NCBI GenBank assembly: GCA_029560815.1
Contig: JAKQKF010000060.1
Span: 1 to 40,990, forward strand
From: a bacterium
GTDB taxonomy: Bacteria > KSB1 > UBA2214
Reading direction: 5' to 3'
Length of the DNA: 40,990 nt
Part shown: positions 8,111-16,671 of the stretch, in pieces
Layout of the letters: each line of letters opens with the position of its first letter
Position numbering within the stretch: the stretch's first letter is position 1
The notes under the pieces: model-generated
Seen by the model: only the letters and a program-made list of their open reading frames with translations
Told to the model about the DNA's origin: nothing
Database searches by the model: none
Program-made: the position numbers and the translations under genes

Positions 8111-8604
8111 TGAGACATATCATCAATCTGGAAGTGGAGAACAGCGCCGGGGTGATGGCGCGCATCGTCGGGCTCTTCAGCGCCCGCGGCTACAATATTG
8201 AGAGCATCGTCGCCGGCAAGGCGATAGAGGAGTGCACTGCCCGCATCACCCTGGTCGTAATCGGCGATGACCGGATCATCGAACAGGTTAACAAACAGCT
8301 CAACAAGCTGATCGACGTCATCCGCGTCACCGATGTGACCAGAGAGGATTTCGTCAACCGCGAGCTGCTGCTGGTCAAGATCCACTGCCAGCCGGCCAGG
8401 CGAACCGAGGCCTCGCTGGTCGGTAACATCTTTAGCGCCAAGGTCGTCGACATCTCGGCCAAATCGCTCACCTTTGAGCTGGCCGGCAGCGAGTCCAAGG
8501 TGGCCGCTTTTCTGCAGACTCTGCGGCCCTTCGGCCTGAAGGAGGTAGCCCGCACCGGCCCGATCGCGATGGTCCGCGATTTCAACCCCAGAAGCAGTGA
8601 GTAA
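8110..8604 (+). CDS. ilvN: acetolactate synthase small (regulatory) subunit
   Basis: The 164-residue regulatory subunit of acetohydroxyacid synthase activates IlvB and confers valine feedback sensitivity in known homologues. The N-terminal ACT domain (about residues 3-75) begins IINLEVENSAGVMARIVGLFSARGYNIESIVAG, the classic IlvH/IlvN motif, and the C-terminal ALS_ss_C domain ends ARTGPIAMVRDF. Length matches the family. The start codon shares a base with the ilvB stop (TGATG), indicating translational coupling and stoichiometric synthesis. The symbol ilvH would be equally acceptable. Confidence 0.96.
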   Translation: MRHIINLEVENSAGVMARIVGLFSARGYNIESIVAGKAIEECTARITLVVIGDDRIIEQVNKQLNKLIDVIRVTDVTREDFVNRELLLVKIHCQPARRTEASLVGNIFSAKVVDISAKSLTFELAGSESKVAAFLQTLRPFGLKEVARTGPIAMVRDFNPRSSE

Positions 8605-8609
8605 AAGCG

Positions 8610-8689
8610 TTTCACACGGAGTCACGGAGACACCGTGGTGGCTAAACAGCTGTTTTCAATCTCAGTGACCTCTGTGCCACTGTGAGAAA
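8610..8689. repeat. imperfect inverted repeat in the ilvN-ilvC gap
   Basis: Arms at 8610-8629 (TTTCACACGGAGTCACGGAG) and 8670-8689 are complementary at 15 of 20 positions plus two G-U pairs, around a roughly 40-base loop. The element fills almost the whole ilvN-ilvC gap. Its arms resemble those of the second inverted repeat at 12389-12468 in style (GGAG/CACGGAG versus GCAGAGG). I take both as members of a dispersed palindromic repeat class. It may modulate read-through or mRNA processing inside the operon; no U-tract follows. Confidence 0.6.
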
Positions 8690-8730
8690 TGAGTTGGTTC
8701 CCGATAAATCATTATCGCAAAGGAGATAGC

Positions 8731-9720
8731 ATGAAACTTTATTATAAACAGGATGCCGATCCCGGCCTGCTGAAGGACAAAACCGTCGCCGTGCTCGGCT
8801 ACGGCAGCCAGGGCCACGCCCACGCCCTCAACCTCCGCGACAGCGGCATCAAGGTCGTCGTCGGCCTGCACGCCGGCAGCCATTCAAAAACCGCGGCCGG
8901 GAAGGAGGGGCTGCAGGTGCTGTCCGTGCAGGAGGCCTGCACCGCCGCCGATCTGATCATGGTGCTGCTTCCCGATCAGACCCAGCCCGGAGTCTACGCC
9001 GAGTCGATTGCGCCCGCACTCACCTCCGGCAAAGTGCTGGCCTTTGCCCACGGCTTCAACATCCACTTTCACCAGATCCTCCCCCCCGCCGGCGTGGATG
9101 TAATCATGATCGCCCCCAAATCGCCGGGTCATCTGGTGCGGCGGGTCTATCAGGAGGGCAACGGCGTGCCCTGTCTCATCGCCGTACATCAGAACGCTTC
9201 CGGCCGGGCGCGCGAGATCGCTTTGGCCTATGCCAGGGGGATCGGCGGCACCCGCGCCGGCGTGCTTGAAACCTCTTTCCGTGAGGAAACCGAAACCGAC
9301 CTCTTTGGCGAGCAGGCAGTGCTCTGCGGCGGGGTCACCGAGCTGATCCGCGCCGGCTATCAGACGCTGGTTGACGCCGGCTATGAACCGGAGATCGCCT
9401 ATTTCGAATGTCTGCATGAACTCAAGCTGATCGTCGATCTCATCAACGAGGGGGGGCTTACGCGGATGTACTATTCGGTCAGCGACACCGCCGAGTTCGG
9501 GGGGCTGACCCGCGGGCCGCGGGTGATCGGTTCCGAGAGCCGCAGGGCTATGGCGGAGATCCTGGCCGAGATCCAGAGCGGCCAGTTCGCCACCGAATGG
9601 GTGCTGGAGAACCAGGCCCATGCGCCGCGCTTCAAGGCCCTGCGCCGCATGATGCAGGAGTGGCCGATCGAAAAGGTGGGGGCGCAGCTGCGCAGCATGA
9701 TGAGCTGGCTGAAAAAATGA
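8731..9720 (+). CDS. ilvC: ketol-acid reductoisomerase
   Basis: This 329-residue class I KARI isomerises and reduces 2-acetolactate (and acetohydroxybutyrate) to the 2,3-dihydroxy acids using NAD(P)H and Mg. The Rossmann motif [11 protein letters not shown] begins at residue 23. The cofactor-specificity loop reads [12 protein letters not shown]; its serines could contact the NADPH 2'-phosphate, but specificity cannot be settled from sequence alone. Metal ligands Asp190 and Glu194 are in [14 protein letters not shown]. The C-terminal knotted domain is short, as in class I. The start is at MKLYYK, with AAAGGAG six bases upstream; an earlier ATG at 8689 lies in the repeat. The leuA ribosome binding site follows within 10 bases. 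Confidence 0.97.
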   Translation: MKLYYKQDADPGLLKDKTVAVLGYGSQGHAHALNLRDSGIKVVVGLHAGSHSKTAAGKEGLQVLSVQEACTAADLIMVLLPDQTQPGVYAESIAPALTSGKVLAFAHGFNIHFHQILPPAGVDVIMIAPKSPGHLVRRVYQEGNGVPCLIAVHQNASGRAREIALAYARGIGGTRAGVLETSFREETETDLFGEQAVLCGGVTELIRAGYQTLVDAGYEPEIAYFECLHELKLIVDLINEGGLTRMYYSVSDTAEFGGLTRGPRVIGSESRRAMAEILAEIQSGQFATEWVLENQAHAPRFKALRRMMQEWPIEKVGAQLRSMMSWLKK

Positions 9721-9734
9721 CAAGGAGGCACAAC

Positions 9735-11288
9735 GTGCCGCAAGAACAGGTTTTGATCTTCGACACCACCCTGCGCGATGGGGAGCAATCCCCCGGCGCC
9801 AGTCTCACCGTGAGCGAAAAGCTGACCATCGCCGAACAGCTTGCCCGCCTCAGGGTCGATGCCATCGAGGCCGGTTTCCCGGTCTCCTCGCAGGCCCAGT
9901 TCGACGGAGTGCGCCTCATTGCCGGTCAGGTCAAGGGGCCGGCCATCGTCGCGCTGGCCCGCTGCATCGACGCGGATATCGATGCGGCCTGGGAGGCCCT
10001 GAAGGGGGCAGAGCGGCCGCGCATCCATGTTTTCGTAGCCACCTCCAGGATCCATATGGAGAAGAAATTCCGCAAGAGCGAGGAGGAGATCCTCGCGATG
10101 GCTGTCGCCGGGGTCAGGCGGGCCAAGTCCTGCTGCAGGGAGGTGGAATTCTCACCCGAGGACTCTTCCCGTACCGGGGTCGATTTCCTGCTGCGCATCG
10201 TCGAGGCGGCCATCGATGCCGGCGCGACCTCGATCAACATACCCGACACGGTAGGTTTTGCCATGCCCGAGCAGTTCGGCGCCCTGATCCGCACGGTGCG
10301 CGAAAAGGTGCCCAACATGGCGCGGGCTGTGCTCAGTGTCCACTGTCACAATGATCTCGGCATGGCGGTCGCCAATACCCTGGCCGCGATCCGGAACGGG
10401 GCCGGCCAGGTGGAGGTGACCGTTAACGGGGTCGGCGAACGCGCCGGCAATGCCTCTCTTGAGGAGGTGGTCATGGCCCTCAAGACGCGGGCCGACTTTT
10501 ACCAAAAGAGCACCGGCATCGAAACCCGCGAGATCATGCGCACCAGCAAGCTGGTCTCGTCGCTGATGGGCATCCCGGTGCAGCCCAACAAGGCCATCGT
10601 CGGCGCCAACGCCTTTGCTCACGAATCGGGCATCCATCAGGATGCCGTGATCAAGGACGCCGCCACTTACGAGATTATGACTCCCCAGGAGATCGGCCTC
10701 TCCTCAAATGCCATCGTCCTCGGCCGCCACTCCGGCCGCCACGGTCTCAAGAACCGTCTGTCGGAGCTGGGTTACGCCCTCCAGCCCGCCGAACTCGACG
10801 TGATCTATCAGCGCTTCCTCGAGATCGCCGACCGCAAGAAGGAGGTCTATGACGAGGATCTCCTCGCCCTGATGAGCGCCGAGACCGGCGAGACGGCCGA
10901 GACCTGGAAGCTCGACTATTTTCACATCCTCTCGGGCAACAAGACGGTGCCGACCGCGACCGTGGTGCTGCGCCGCGGCGAGGAGAGCCTGCAGGAGGCG
11001 GCCGTCGGCGACGGCCCGGTCGACGCCGCCTATAACGCCCTCAACCGCATCGTCGATCTGCCGGTCACCCTCCAGGACTACAATTTGCGCGGGGTCACCG
11101 GGGGCAAGGAGGCGGTCGGCGAGGTGGTCGTCCGCGTCCGCCATCAAGGCACAACCTGGCTCGGCCGCGGCGCCTCCACCGACATCATCGAGGCCTCCAT
11201 CCGCGCCTATCTCAATGCTCTCAACCGCATCCTGGCCGCAGGGGCCTCCCCCGCCCGGCCGGAGCATAACCAGGGAGAATCTCTATGA
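9735..11288 (+). CDS. leuA: 2-isopropylmalate synthase
   Basis: LeuA condenses 2-ketoisovalerate with acetyl-CoA, the first committed step to leucine. The TIM-barrel HMGL-like domain starts with [16 protein letters not shown] (Arg14, Asp15), and [18 protein letters not shown] holds the metal-binding His203/His205. [19 protein letters not shown] is the second signature. The C-terminal third (from about residue 390) is the LeuA dimer/allosteric domain that binds leucine. I start at GTG 9735 because AAGGAGG lies exactly six bases upstream. An ATG at 9717 overlaps the ilvC stop, but the strong SD would then lie inside the gene. At 517 residues it is typical of the LeuA type 1 group. Its stop overlaps the leuB start (ATGA). 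Confidence 0.96.
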   Translation: MPQEQVLIFDTTLRDGEQSPGASLTVSEKLTIAEQLARLRVDAIEAGFPVSSQAQFDGVRLIAGQVKGPAIVALARCIDADIDAAWEALKGAERPRIHVFVATSRIHMEKKFRKSEEEILAMAVAGVRRAKSCCREVEFSPEDSSRTGVDFLLRIVEAAIDAGATSINIPDTVGFAMPEQFGALIRTVREKVPNMARAVLSVHCHNDLGMAVANTLAAIRNGAGQVEVTVNGVGERAGNASLEEVVMALKTRADFYQKSTGIETREIMRTSKLVSSLMGIPVQPNKAIVGANAFAHESGIHQDAVIKDAATYEIMTPQEIGLSSNAIVLGRHSGRHGLKNRLSELGYALQPAELDVIYQRFLEIADRKKEVYDEDLLALMSAETGETAETWKLDYFHILSGNKTVPTATVVLRRGEESLQEAAVGDGPVDAAYNALNRIVDLPVTLQDYNLRGVTGGKEAVGEVVVRVRHQGTTWLGRGASTDIIEASIRAYLNALNRILAAGASPARPEHNQGESL

Positions 11289-12349
11289 AAAAACAGATCG
11301 CCATCCTCCCGGGCGACGGCATCGGTCCGGAGGTGGTCCATGAAGCAGTGCAAGTGCTCGAGATCGCCGGCCGGCGATGCGGCCTTGAACTCGCTTTCAA
11401 GCAAGCCCTGGTCGGGGGCTCGGCGCTCGAAAATTGCGGGGAGCCCCTGCCGGCGGCCACCCTCGATCTCTGCAAGCGCAGCGACGTGGTGCTGCTCGGG
11501 GCGATTGGTCATCCCCGCTGGGACACCCAGCCCCCCGAGCGGCGCCCGGAACGCGGCCTGCTTGGCCTGCGCGGCGAACTCGGCCTCTACGCCAACCTCC
11601 GTCCGGCCCGCATCTATCCGAGTCTGGCGGAGGCCTCGAGCCTCAAGGCCGAGCTGGTGCGCGATATTGACATCCTCATCGTGCGCGAACTCACCGGCGG
11701 CCTCTATTTCGGCCAGCCGCGCGGGCTTTTGGAGGATCGCGGCTACAACACCATGATCTACCACCGCCACGAGGTCGACCGCATCGCCCGGATCGCCTTC
11801 GAGGCCGCCCGCCGGCGCCGGGGCAAGGTGACCTCGGTGGACAAGGCCAACGTACTCGAGGTTTCGCAGTTCTGGCGCCGGGTCGTGATCGAGGTCGCCG
11901 GAGAGTACCCCGATGTCGCCCTCGATCATATGTACGTCGACAACTGCGCCATGCAGCTGGTGCGCAATCCGGGCCAGTTCGACGTCCTCCTCACCGAAAA
12001 TATGTTCGGGGATATCCTCAGTGACGAGGCCGCGATGCTGACCGGCTCGCTGGGCATGCTCCCCTCGGCCAGCCTCGGCAGCGGCACCGCCCTTTATGAA
12101 CCCGTACACGGCTCGGCGCCCGACATCGCCGGCCGGGACCTCGCCAATCCCATCGCTACCATCTCTTCGGTCGGGATGATGCTGCGCTACAGCTTTGATA
12201 TGGCCGGGGAAGCCGACAAGCTCGATCAGGCGGTCAGCCGGGTTCTCGAGAGCGGAGCGCGCACCCGCGACATCGCACCGGCCGGGACGCCATGGATCGG
12301 CACGGCGGAGATGGGGGCAAGAATTCGCCAAGCCTATACTGATATCTAG
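11285..12349 (+). CDS. leuB: 3-isopropylmalate dehydrogenase
   Basis: The 354-residue LeuB oxidatively decarboxylates 3-isopropylmalate with NAD+, and probably 3-methylmalate for the citramalate route. It begins with [20 protein letters not shown] and carries [28 protein letters not shown] and [40 protein letters not shown] (motif in two parts, residues about 218-257), matching the isocitrate/isopropylmalate dehydrogenase family. Translation is coupled to leuA by a 4-base overlap with GGGAG upstream. A 143-base gap with a large inverted repeat separates it from cimA. Confidence 0.96.
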   Translation: MKKQIAILPGDGIGPEVVHEAVQVLEIAGRRCGLELAFKQALVGGSALENCGEPLPAATLDLCKRSDVVLLGAIGHPRWDTQPPERRPERGLLGLRGELGLYANLRPARIYPSLAEASSLKAELVRDIDILIVRELTGGLYFGQPRGLLEDRGYNTMIYHRHEVDRIARIAFEAARRRRGKVTSVDKANVLEVSQFWRRVVIEVAGEYPDVALDHMYVDNCAMQLVRNPGQFDVLLTENMFGDILSDEAAMLTGSLGMLPSASLGSGTALYEPVHGSAPDIAGRDLANPIATISSVGMMLRYSFDMAGEADKLDQAVSRVLESGARTRDIAPAGTPWIGTAEMGARIRQAYTDI

Positions 12350-12388
12350 GTTATATCTTTCAGAAACCTGACAACCCGGAAAATAAAT

Positions 12389-12468
12389 CGCGCAGAGGAG
12401 CCGGGCGGCAGAGTAGAAGAGGATTTTTCCAGCTTCTGTTTGTCTCCGCTTCCCGGCGCCTCTGCGCG
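12389..12468. repeat. long inverted repeat in the leuB-cimA gap
   Basis: CGCGCAGAGGAGCCGGG (12389-12405) and CCCGGCGCCTCTGCGCG (12452-12468) are complementary at 16 of 17 positions around a 46-base loop whose ends can pair further (CGG and AGAAG tracts). There is no U-tract after the stem, so it is not a standard terminator. Together with the repeat at 8610-8689 it suggests a dispersed intergenic palindrome present twice in the same operon. Confidence 0.72.
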
Positions 12469-12492
12469 CATTGTCTGCACAAGGAGCCCTGA

Positions 12493-14070
12493 ATGCAAGA
12501 TCGGTTGATACTCTACGACACCACCCTGCGCGACGGCGGCCAGAGCGAGGGGATCTCCTTCTCGGCCGGCGACAAGCTCAAGATCGCGCAGCGGCTCGAC
12601 GCTTTCGGCGTGGATTACATCGAGGGCGGCTGGCCGGGCTCCAACCCCAAGGACCTCGAATTCTTCCACCGCGCCGCCGCTGCGCCCTGGAAAAACGCCC
12701 GCATCGCCGCCTTCGGCAGCACCCGCAAGGTCAACACCCCTGCCGGCGAGGATCCCAACCTCCACGCCCTGCTCGAAGCGGAGACCCCTGTCATCACCAT
12801 CTTCGGCAAATCATGGGACCTCCATGTCATCGAGGGACTGCGCACCACCCTCGAGGAGAACCTCAACCTCATCCGCGATTCCGTCGCCTTTCTCGATGAC
12901 CATGGCAAGGAGGTCATTTACGACGCCGAACACTTTTTTGACGGCTATCTCGCCGATCCCGAATATGCCCTCCGCACCCTCGCAACAGCGCAGGAAGCAG
13001 GCGCTGCCTGCATCGTCCTCTGTGACACCAACGGCGGCACTCTCACGCTAAAGCTGGTCGAGATCATCCGGGCGGTCCAGGCGCGCTTCCCGGGCATGCC
13101 GCTCGGCCTGCATGCCCACAACGACGGTGACGTCGCGGTGGCCAACAGCCTCGCCGCCCTCGGCCTCGGCCTGCGCCATATCCAGGGGACGATCAACGGC
13201 TACGGAGAACGCTGCGGCAACGCCAATCTCTGTTCGATCATCGCCGGTGCGTCACTGAAACTGGAAATCCCGCTCGCGACAGCAGTCGCGCTGCAGGAGC
13301 TGACCAGCCTCTCCCGCTATGTCAGCGAAATCGCCAACCTCCCCCATCACGAGGCAAGCCCTTACGTGGGCAACAGCGCTTTCGCCCACAAGGCGGGCAT
13401 ACATGTCAGCGCCATCCAGCGCAACCGCCGCACCTATGAGCATGTCGCGCCGGAGCGGGTCGGCAACCACCGCCGCGTCCTGGTCTCGGACCAATCCGGC
13501 CAGAGCAACATCCTTTACAAGGCTGGCGAGATGGGCATCGATATCACCAGCGACCGGGCGGAAGTCCGGAAAATGGTCAGTCAGCTCAAGGAGATGGAAC
13601 ATCTCGGCTACCAGTACGAGGGGGCGGACGGCTCGCTCGAAGTGCTGATCAAAAAGAGCGCGGGCCAATATGCCCCCTATTTCAGCCTGGAAAGCGCGCG
13701 CGTGATCATCGACAAGAGTGAAAACGGCTTTCTTCGCGCCGAGGCCATCCTCAAGATCAACGTCAAGGGGCAGATCGAGCACACCGCTGCCGAGGGGCAC
13801 GGTCCGGTTGACTCCCTGGACCGCGCCCTGCGCAAAGCCCTCCACCCCTTCTACCCCGGCCTGGAAAACGTCAAACTGGCGGACTATAAGGTGCGTGTTC
13901 TCAACAGCGACCTCGCCACCGCAGCCACCGTGCGCGTCTATATCGAATCGACCGACGGCAAAAGCTCCTGGGGCACGGTGGGGGTCTCGGAGAATATTAT
14001 CGAGGCGAGCTGGCAGGCCCTGGCCGACAGCATCGACTATTATCTCATGCGGACGATCAACGGGACATAA
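12493..14070 (+). CDS. cimA: (R)-citramalate synthase
   Basis: This 525-residue HMGL-like enzyme begins ILYDTTLRDGGQSEGISFSAGD and has LGLHAHNDGDVAVANSLAA (metal ligands His207 and His209) and QGTINGYGERCGNANLCSI. These are hallmarks of the CimA subfamily (TIGR00977) rather than LeuA; the family condenses pyruvate and acetyl-CoA to citramalate. The long C-terminal region (about 400-525) is the LeuA-like allosteric domain. With LeuCD and LeuB this yields 2-ketobutyrate, giving an isoleucine route that does not need threonine deaminase. An AAGGAG motif lies 6 bases upstream. A homocitrate-synthase-like role is possible but less likely, because it sits in the ilv-leu operon and no lysine genes are adjacent. 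Confidence 0.92.
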   Translation: MQDRLILYDTTLRDGGQSEGISFSAGDKLKIAQRLDAFGVDYIEGGWPGSNPKDLEFFHRAAAAPWKNARIAAFGSTRKVNTPAGEDPNLHALLEAETPVITIFGKSWDLHVIEGLRTTLEENLNLIRDSVAFLDDHGKEVIYDAEHFFDGYLADPEYALRTLATAQEAGAACIVLCDTNGGTLTLKLVEIIRAVQARFPGMPLGLHAHNDGDVAVANSLAALGLGLRHIQGTINGYGERCGNANLCSIIAGASLKLEIPLATAVALQELTSLSRYVSEIANLPHHEASPYVGNSAFAHKAGIHVSAIQRNRRTYEHVAPERVGNHRRVLVSDQSGQSNILYKAGEMGIDITSDRAEVRKMVSQLKEMEHLGYQYEGADGSLEVLIKKSAGQYAPYFSLESARVIIDKSENGFLRAEAILKINVKGQIEHTAAEGHGPVDSLDRALRKALHPFYPGLENVKLADYKVRVLNSDLATAATVRVYIESTDGKSSWGTVGVSENIIEASWQALADSIDYYLMRTINGT

Positions 14071-14091
14071 AACGGAACTGCGCAGATAGCT

Positions 14092-14631
14092 CTATTGCAC
14101 GGGCGGTTCAGGGACCGGGCTTTGGTCCACGTAGATGAGCTGGTCGACGGGAAAGTTCAGCGCCCGGGCCTTGCCGACCAGCCCGGTCAATACATCCTGA
14201 GAAAGCTGCGGTTCGCGCGCCAGGATCCAGAGGTATTTAGTGCTGTTGCTGCAGATCAATACCCGCGAGTAGGCGTCATCGAGATCGATGATGTTGTAGC
14301 CGCCGTAAAAAGGGCCGAAAAAAGAGACCTTCAACCGCCCGATGTTCCGCTCGCCGACGAATTTGGCCTTGCCCACCGCCTCCTTCCACTTCTTTTTTTC
14401 CTCCTGGTATCCCCGGTTGACCACCCGCACCGAGCCGTCCTCATTGAGCGCATAGAACGCCGTGGCGCGGCTGAGCCCCCGTTCGAAGGAGTGGTCGAGG
14501 CGGGCGATCTCGTACCAGGTGCCGAGGTAGCGGTCCAGGTTAAAATTCTCGACCGGCACTGCGCCCTGGGGCAGCGTGCCGGCACAACCGGCGAGTCCCG
14601 CCAGCAGGGCAAAACAGAGCAGTTGCTTCAT
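14092..14631 (-). CDS. blc: outer membrane lipocalin (Blc type)
   Basis: This 179-residue protein has a canonical lipobox (LAGC, Cys16), so it should be anchored to a membrane, probably the outer one. The lipocalin fold signatures are NFNLDRYLGTWYEIARLDHSFERG, with the conserved G-x-W, then VVNRGYQ and YLWILAREPQLS. Length and motif order match bacterial Blc lipocalins, which bind fatty acids or lysophospholipids and help membrane maintenance under stress. AGGAG precedes the ATG. It converges on cimA with only 21 bases between the stops, and diverges from the LysDH-like gene. Confidence 0.92.
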   Translation of the reverse strand: MKQLLCFALLAGLAGCAGTLPQGAVPVENFNLDRYLGTWYEIARLDHSFERGLSRATAFYALNEDGSVRVVNRGYQEEKKKWKEAVGKAKFVGERNIGRLKVSFFGPFYGGYNIIDLDDAYSRVLICSNSTKYLWILAREPQLSQDVLTGLVGKARALNFPVDQLIYVDQSPVPEPPVQ

Positions 14632-14772
14632 GGTTTGAACTCCTTTTAAGGATGGCAGTAAATAAACGCCTCTGTCAAAGGCCTTGTAAATATGGCAAAA
14701 TACTTTTACTTTTCCACAACAATTTTATCCCGGATCACCTGAACCGCAAACCAGCCAGCTGAAAGGGACTCT

Positions 14773-15903
14773 ATGAAAAAGATCATGGTGCTCGGCGCCG
14801 GACTCGTCGGCCGGGCCATGGCCATCGACCTCTGCCGCGATTATGAGGTCACTTCCGTGGACATCCATGCCGATACGCTGCTCAAACTGGCCCAGGAGCA
14901 CCCGATCCGGACCGTGACGGCTGACCTCGCACAGTTCGAAACTATCGGCCCCCTGGTGTCCGGCCAGGATCTGGTCATCGGCGCCCTCCCCGGCTTCATG
15001 GGCTGCAAAACCCTGGAAGCCGTGATCTCCGCGGGTGTGAACTGCGTCGATATCTCCTTCTTCCCCGAGGACCCCTTCAGCCTCGATGCCCTGGCCAGGG
15101 CCAGGGGCGTCACCGCCGTGACCGACTGCGGCGTAGCGCCCGGCATGAGCAACCTCATCATCGGCCATCATCAGCGCTCCATGCAGATCGACTCTTTCGA
15201 GTGTCTGGTGGGCGGTCTGCCGCAGACGCGCACCTGGCCATTTGAGTACAAAGCCCCCTTCTCCCCTCTCGATGTGATCGAGGAGTATCTCCGCCCGGCC
15301 CGCCTGGTGGAGAACGGGCGCATCGTGACCCGGCCGGCGCTGTCCGAGCCGGAGCTGGTGAATCTCGCCCCGGTCGGCACGCTCGAAGCCTTCAATACGG
15401 ATGGGCTGCGCACGCTGCTCACCACGACCAAAATTCCCGAGATGCGCGAAAAGACCATGCGTTACCCGGGCCACTGCCAGCTGATGAAAATCCTGCGCGA
15501 ATCCGGCTTTTTCTCGGATGAGCCGATCTCTGTCCAGGGCGTCATGGTCGCCCCGCGCGCACTGACCAGCCGGCTGCTCCTGCCGCTGTGGCAATTGGGT
15601 GAGGAGGAGCACGAGTTCACCATCATGCGCATCACTCTCGAAGGGCGAGCCGGCGAACGGCGGCTGAGACATATCTACCATCTCTATGACACCTATGATC
15701 CGGCCACCCGCACCTCCTCCATGGCGAGGACGACCGGCTACACCGCCACGGCCGCGGCGCGCCTGATTCTGAACGGCCATTTCGTTCGCAAAGGTATCTG
15801 CCCGCCGGAATACATCGGCGGAGAGGGGGAGTGTTTCGAGCGGATCATGGCCGATCTCGCCGGACGCCGGGTCCGCTATGTGCATGAAGAAATTGTGCTC
15901 TGA
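14773..15903 (+). CDS. saccharopine dehydrogenase-family protein, L-lysine 6-dehydrogenase-like
   Basis: The 376-residue protein starts with a Rossmann NAD(P)-binding motif, MVLGAGLVGRAMA. It continues with the saccharopine dehydrogenase pattern TDCGVAPGMSNLIIGHH (about residues 117-133) and ends with MARTTGYTATAAARLI and KGICPPEYIGG. These features are those of L-lysine 6-dehydrogenase (EC 1.4.1.18, as in Geobacillus), which oxidises the epsilon-amino group of lysine. Related enzymes include saccharopine and carboxynorspermidine dehydrogenases, so the substrate is probable rather than certain. It is monocistronic, with blc divergent upstream and a convergent membrane gene downstream. AAAGGGA lies before the ATG. 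Confidence 0.82.
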   Translation: MKKIMVLGAGLVGRAMAIDLCRDYEVTSVDIHADTLLKLAQEHPIRTVTADLAQFETIGPLVSGQDLVIGALPGFMGCKTLEAVISAGVNCVDISFFPEDPFSLDALARARGVTAVTDCGVAPGMSNLIIGHHQRSMQIDSFECLVGGLPQTRTWPFEYKAPFSPLDVIEEYLRPARLVENGRIVTRPALSEPELVNLAPVGTLEAFNTDGLRTLLTTTKIPEMREKTMRYPGHCQLMKILRESGFFSDEPISVQGVMVAPRALTSRLLLPLWQLGEEEHEFTIMRITLEGRAGERRLRHIYHLYDTYDPATRTSSMARTTGYTATAAARLILNGHFVRKGICPPEYIGGEGECFERIMADLAGRRVRYVHEEIVL

Positions 15904-16014
15904 ACGGTCCCCGGCAGGGGCCTGGGCTGCGGAGAGAGGGGGGATTGGAGAACGATGACGCCAGCGCGCGGGGGCGTGCAGGACCTTCGCGGCGGCCGCC
16001 GGGAGTGGCCCGGA

Positions 16015-16028
16015 GCTGCGGCCGCAGC
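16015..16028. other. GC palindrome between convergent genes
   Basis: GCTGCGGCCGCAGC is a perfect 14-base palindrome, flanked by partly complementary GGCCCGGA and CCGGAGCC. It lies just past the stop of the minus-strand gene ending at 16035 and 112 bases after the LysDH-like gene. It may be a bidirectional terminator stem, but no U-tract follows on either strand. Confidence 0.35.
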
Positions 16029-16034
16029 CGGAGC

Positions 16035-16376
16035 CTACTCAGTCTTATCTTTCTTTTTAGAGGGTGCGACGGTGATGAGGATGCCGCCGATGATCATTGC
16101 GGCCAGGCCGTATACATAGCCCCCGAGATCAGGATTGAAGCCGATCCCCGGCTGGGAGAGACGGGAATACTCCAGTCCGCAGAGGACTACTCCGACGAGA
16201 ATAATCAAGGCGCCGATCCACTTGGCATAAAGAGATGAAAGCGTCAGAATCAGGCCGGAGAGTATGAGGAGGGGTTTTTCATCAGGCTCGGGCTTGAGCT
16301 TGAAAGCCATATAGAGGAGATACCCGCCTGCGAGAAAGAAGCAAGTGCGCACAACCGCCTTGGTGGTGTCTTTCAC
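16035..16376 (-). CDS. small three-helix membrane protein, unknown function
   Basis: I do not recognise a family for this 113-residue protein. Three hydrophobic segments are clear: about residues 8-25 (VRTCFFLAGGYLLYMAF), 35-70 (a helical hairpin around LSGLILTL and WIGALIILVGVVLCGL) and 86-104 (GGYVYGLAAMIIGGILITVA). A basic tail, PSKKKDKTE, probably lies in the cytoplasm. The start is GTG at 16376, with GGAGGA seven bases upstream; there is no better ATG. A matching promoter lies 80-110 bases further upstream. It converges on the LysDH-like gene and diverges from the outer-membrane protein operon. Confidence 0.72.
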   Translation of the reverse strand: MKDTTKAVVRTCFFLAGGYLLYMAFKLKPEPDEKPLLILSGLILTLSSLYAKWIGALIILVGVVLCGLEYSRLSQPGIGFNPDLGGYVYGLAAMIIGGILITVAPSKKKDKTE

Positions 16377-16454
16377 AGTACGCTCCTCCAGCGCTATCGG
16401 ACCTGTTCGCGTGAAACCGGCTAGATCATGCGGTTGCTCTTGCCAAACCTCTTT

Positions 16455-16483
16455 ATTTTAACAATAAACAGTACCAATAACAA
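16455..16483 (-). promoter_or_regulatory. candidate promoter of the small membrane protein
   Basis: On the minus strand TTGTTA (16483-16478), a 17-base spacer and TAAAAT (16460-16455) match sigma70 hexamers at 4/6 and 5/6. The GTG start lies 79 bases downstream. Confidence 0.5.
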
Positions 16484-16562
16484 GCGTTTTACGCCTTCCG
16501 CTGCAGCCACTCGTCCCGCAGGATCCAGGCAGGGCCGGACACCGGCGGTTAAGAAATCTTTA

Positions 16563-16591
16563 TTGCATAAGATGATTATATCATTTATCTT
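16563..16591 (+). promoter_or_regulatory. candidate promoter of the Lol-like transport locus
   Basis: TTGCAT (16563-16568), a 17-base spacer and TATCTT (16586-16591) lie in an AT-rich island, 81 bases upstream of the barrel gene start. Both hexamers match 4/6. It would drive the whole five-gene set. Confidence 0.45.
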
Positions 16592-16671
16592 CAATATACA
16601 TAACCCATCATAAGCGGACAAGCGAAATTTGCAGTCCGCCTCCGGCTGCGCCCTCAGGCCCGGAATGCAGA

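Noticed and set aside
8689..8730. Earlier ATG start for ilvC adding [14 protein letters not shown]
   Set aside because: The ATG lies at the end of the inverted repeat with no SD, while AAAGGAG directly precedes the family-like start at 8731.
16421..16621. 66-codon minus-strand frame upstream of the barrel gene
   Set aside because: It starts at TTG with no SD, overlaps two promoter candidates and has no recognisable features.
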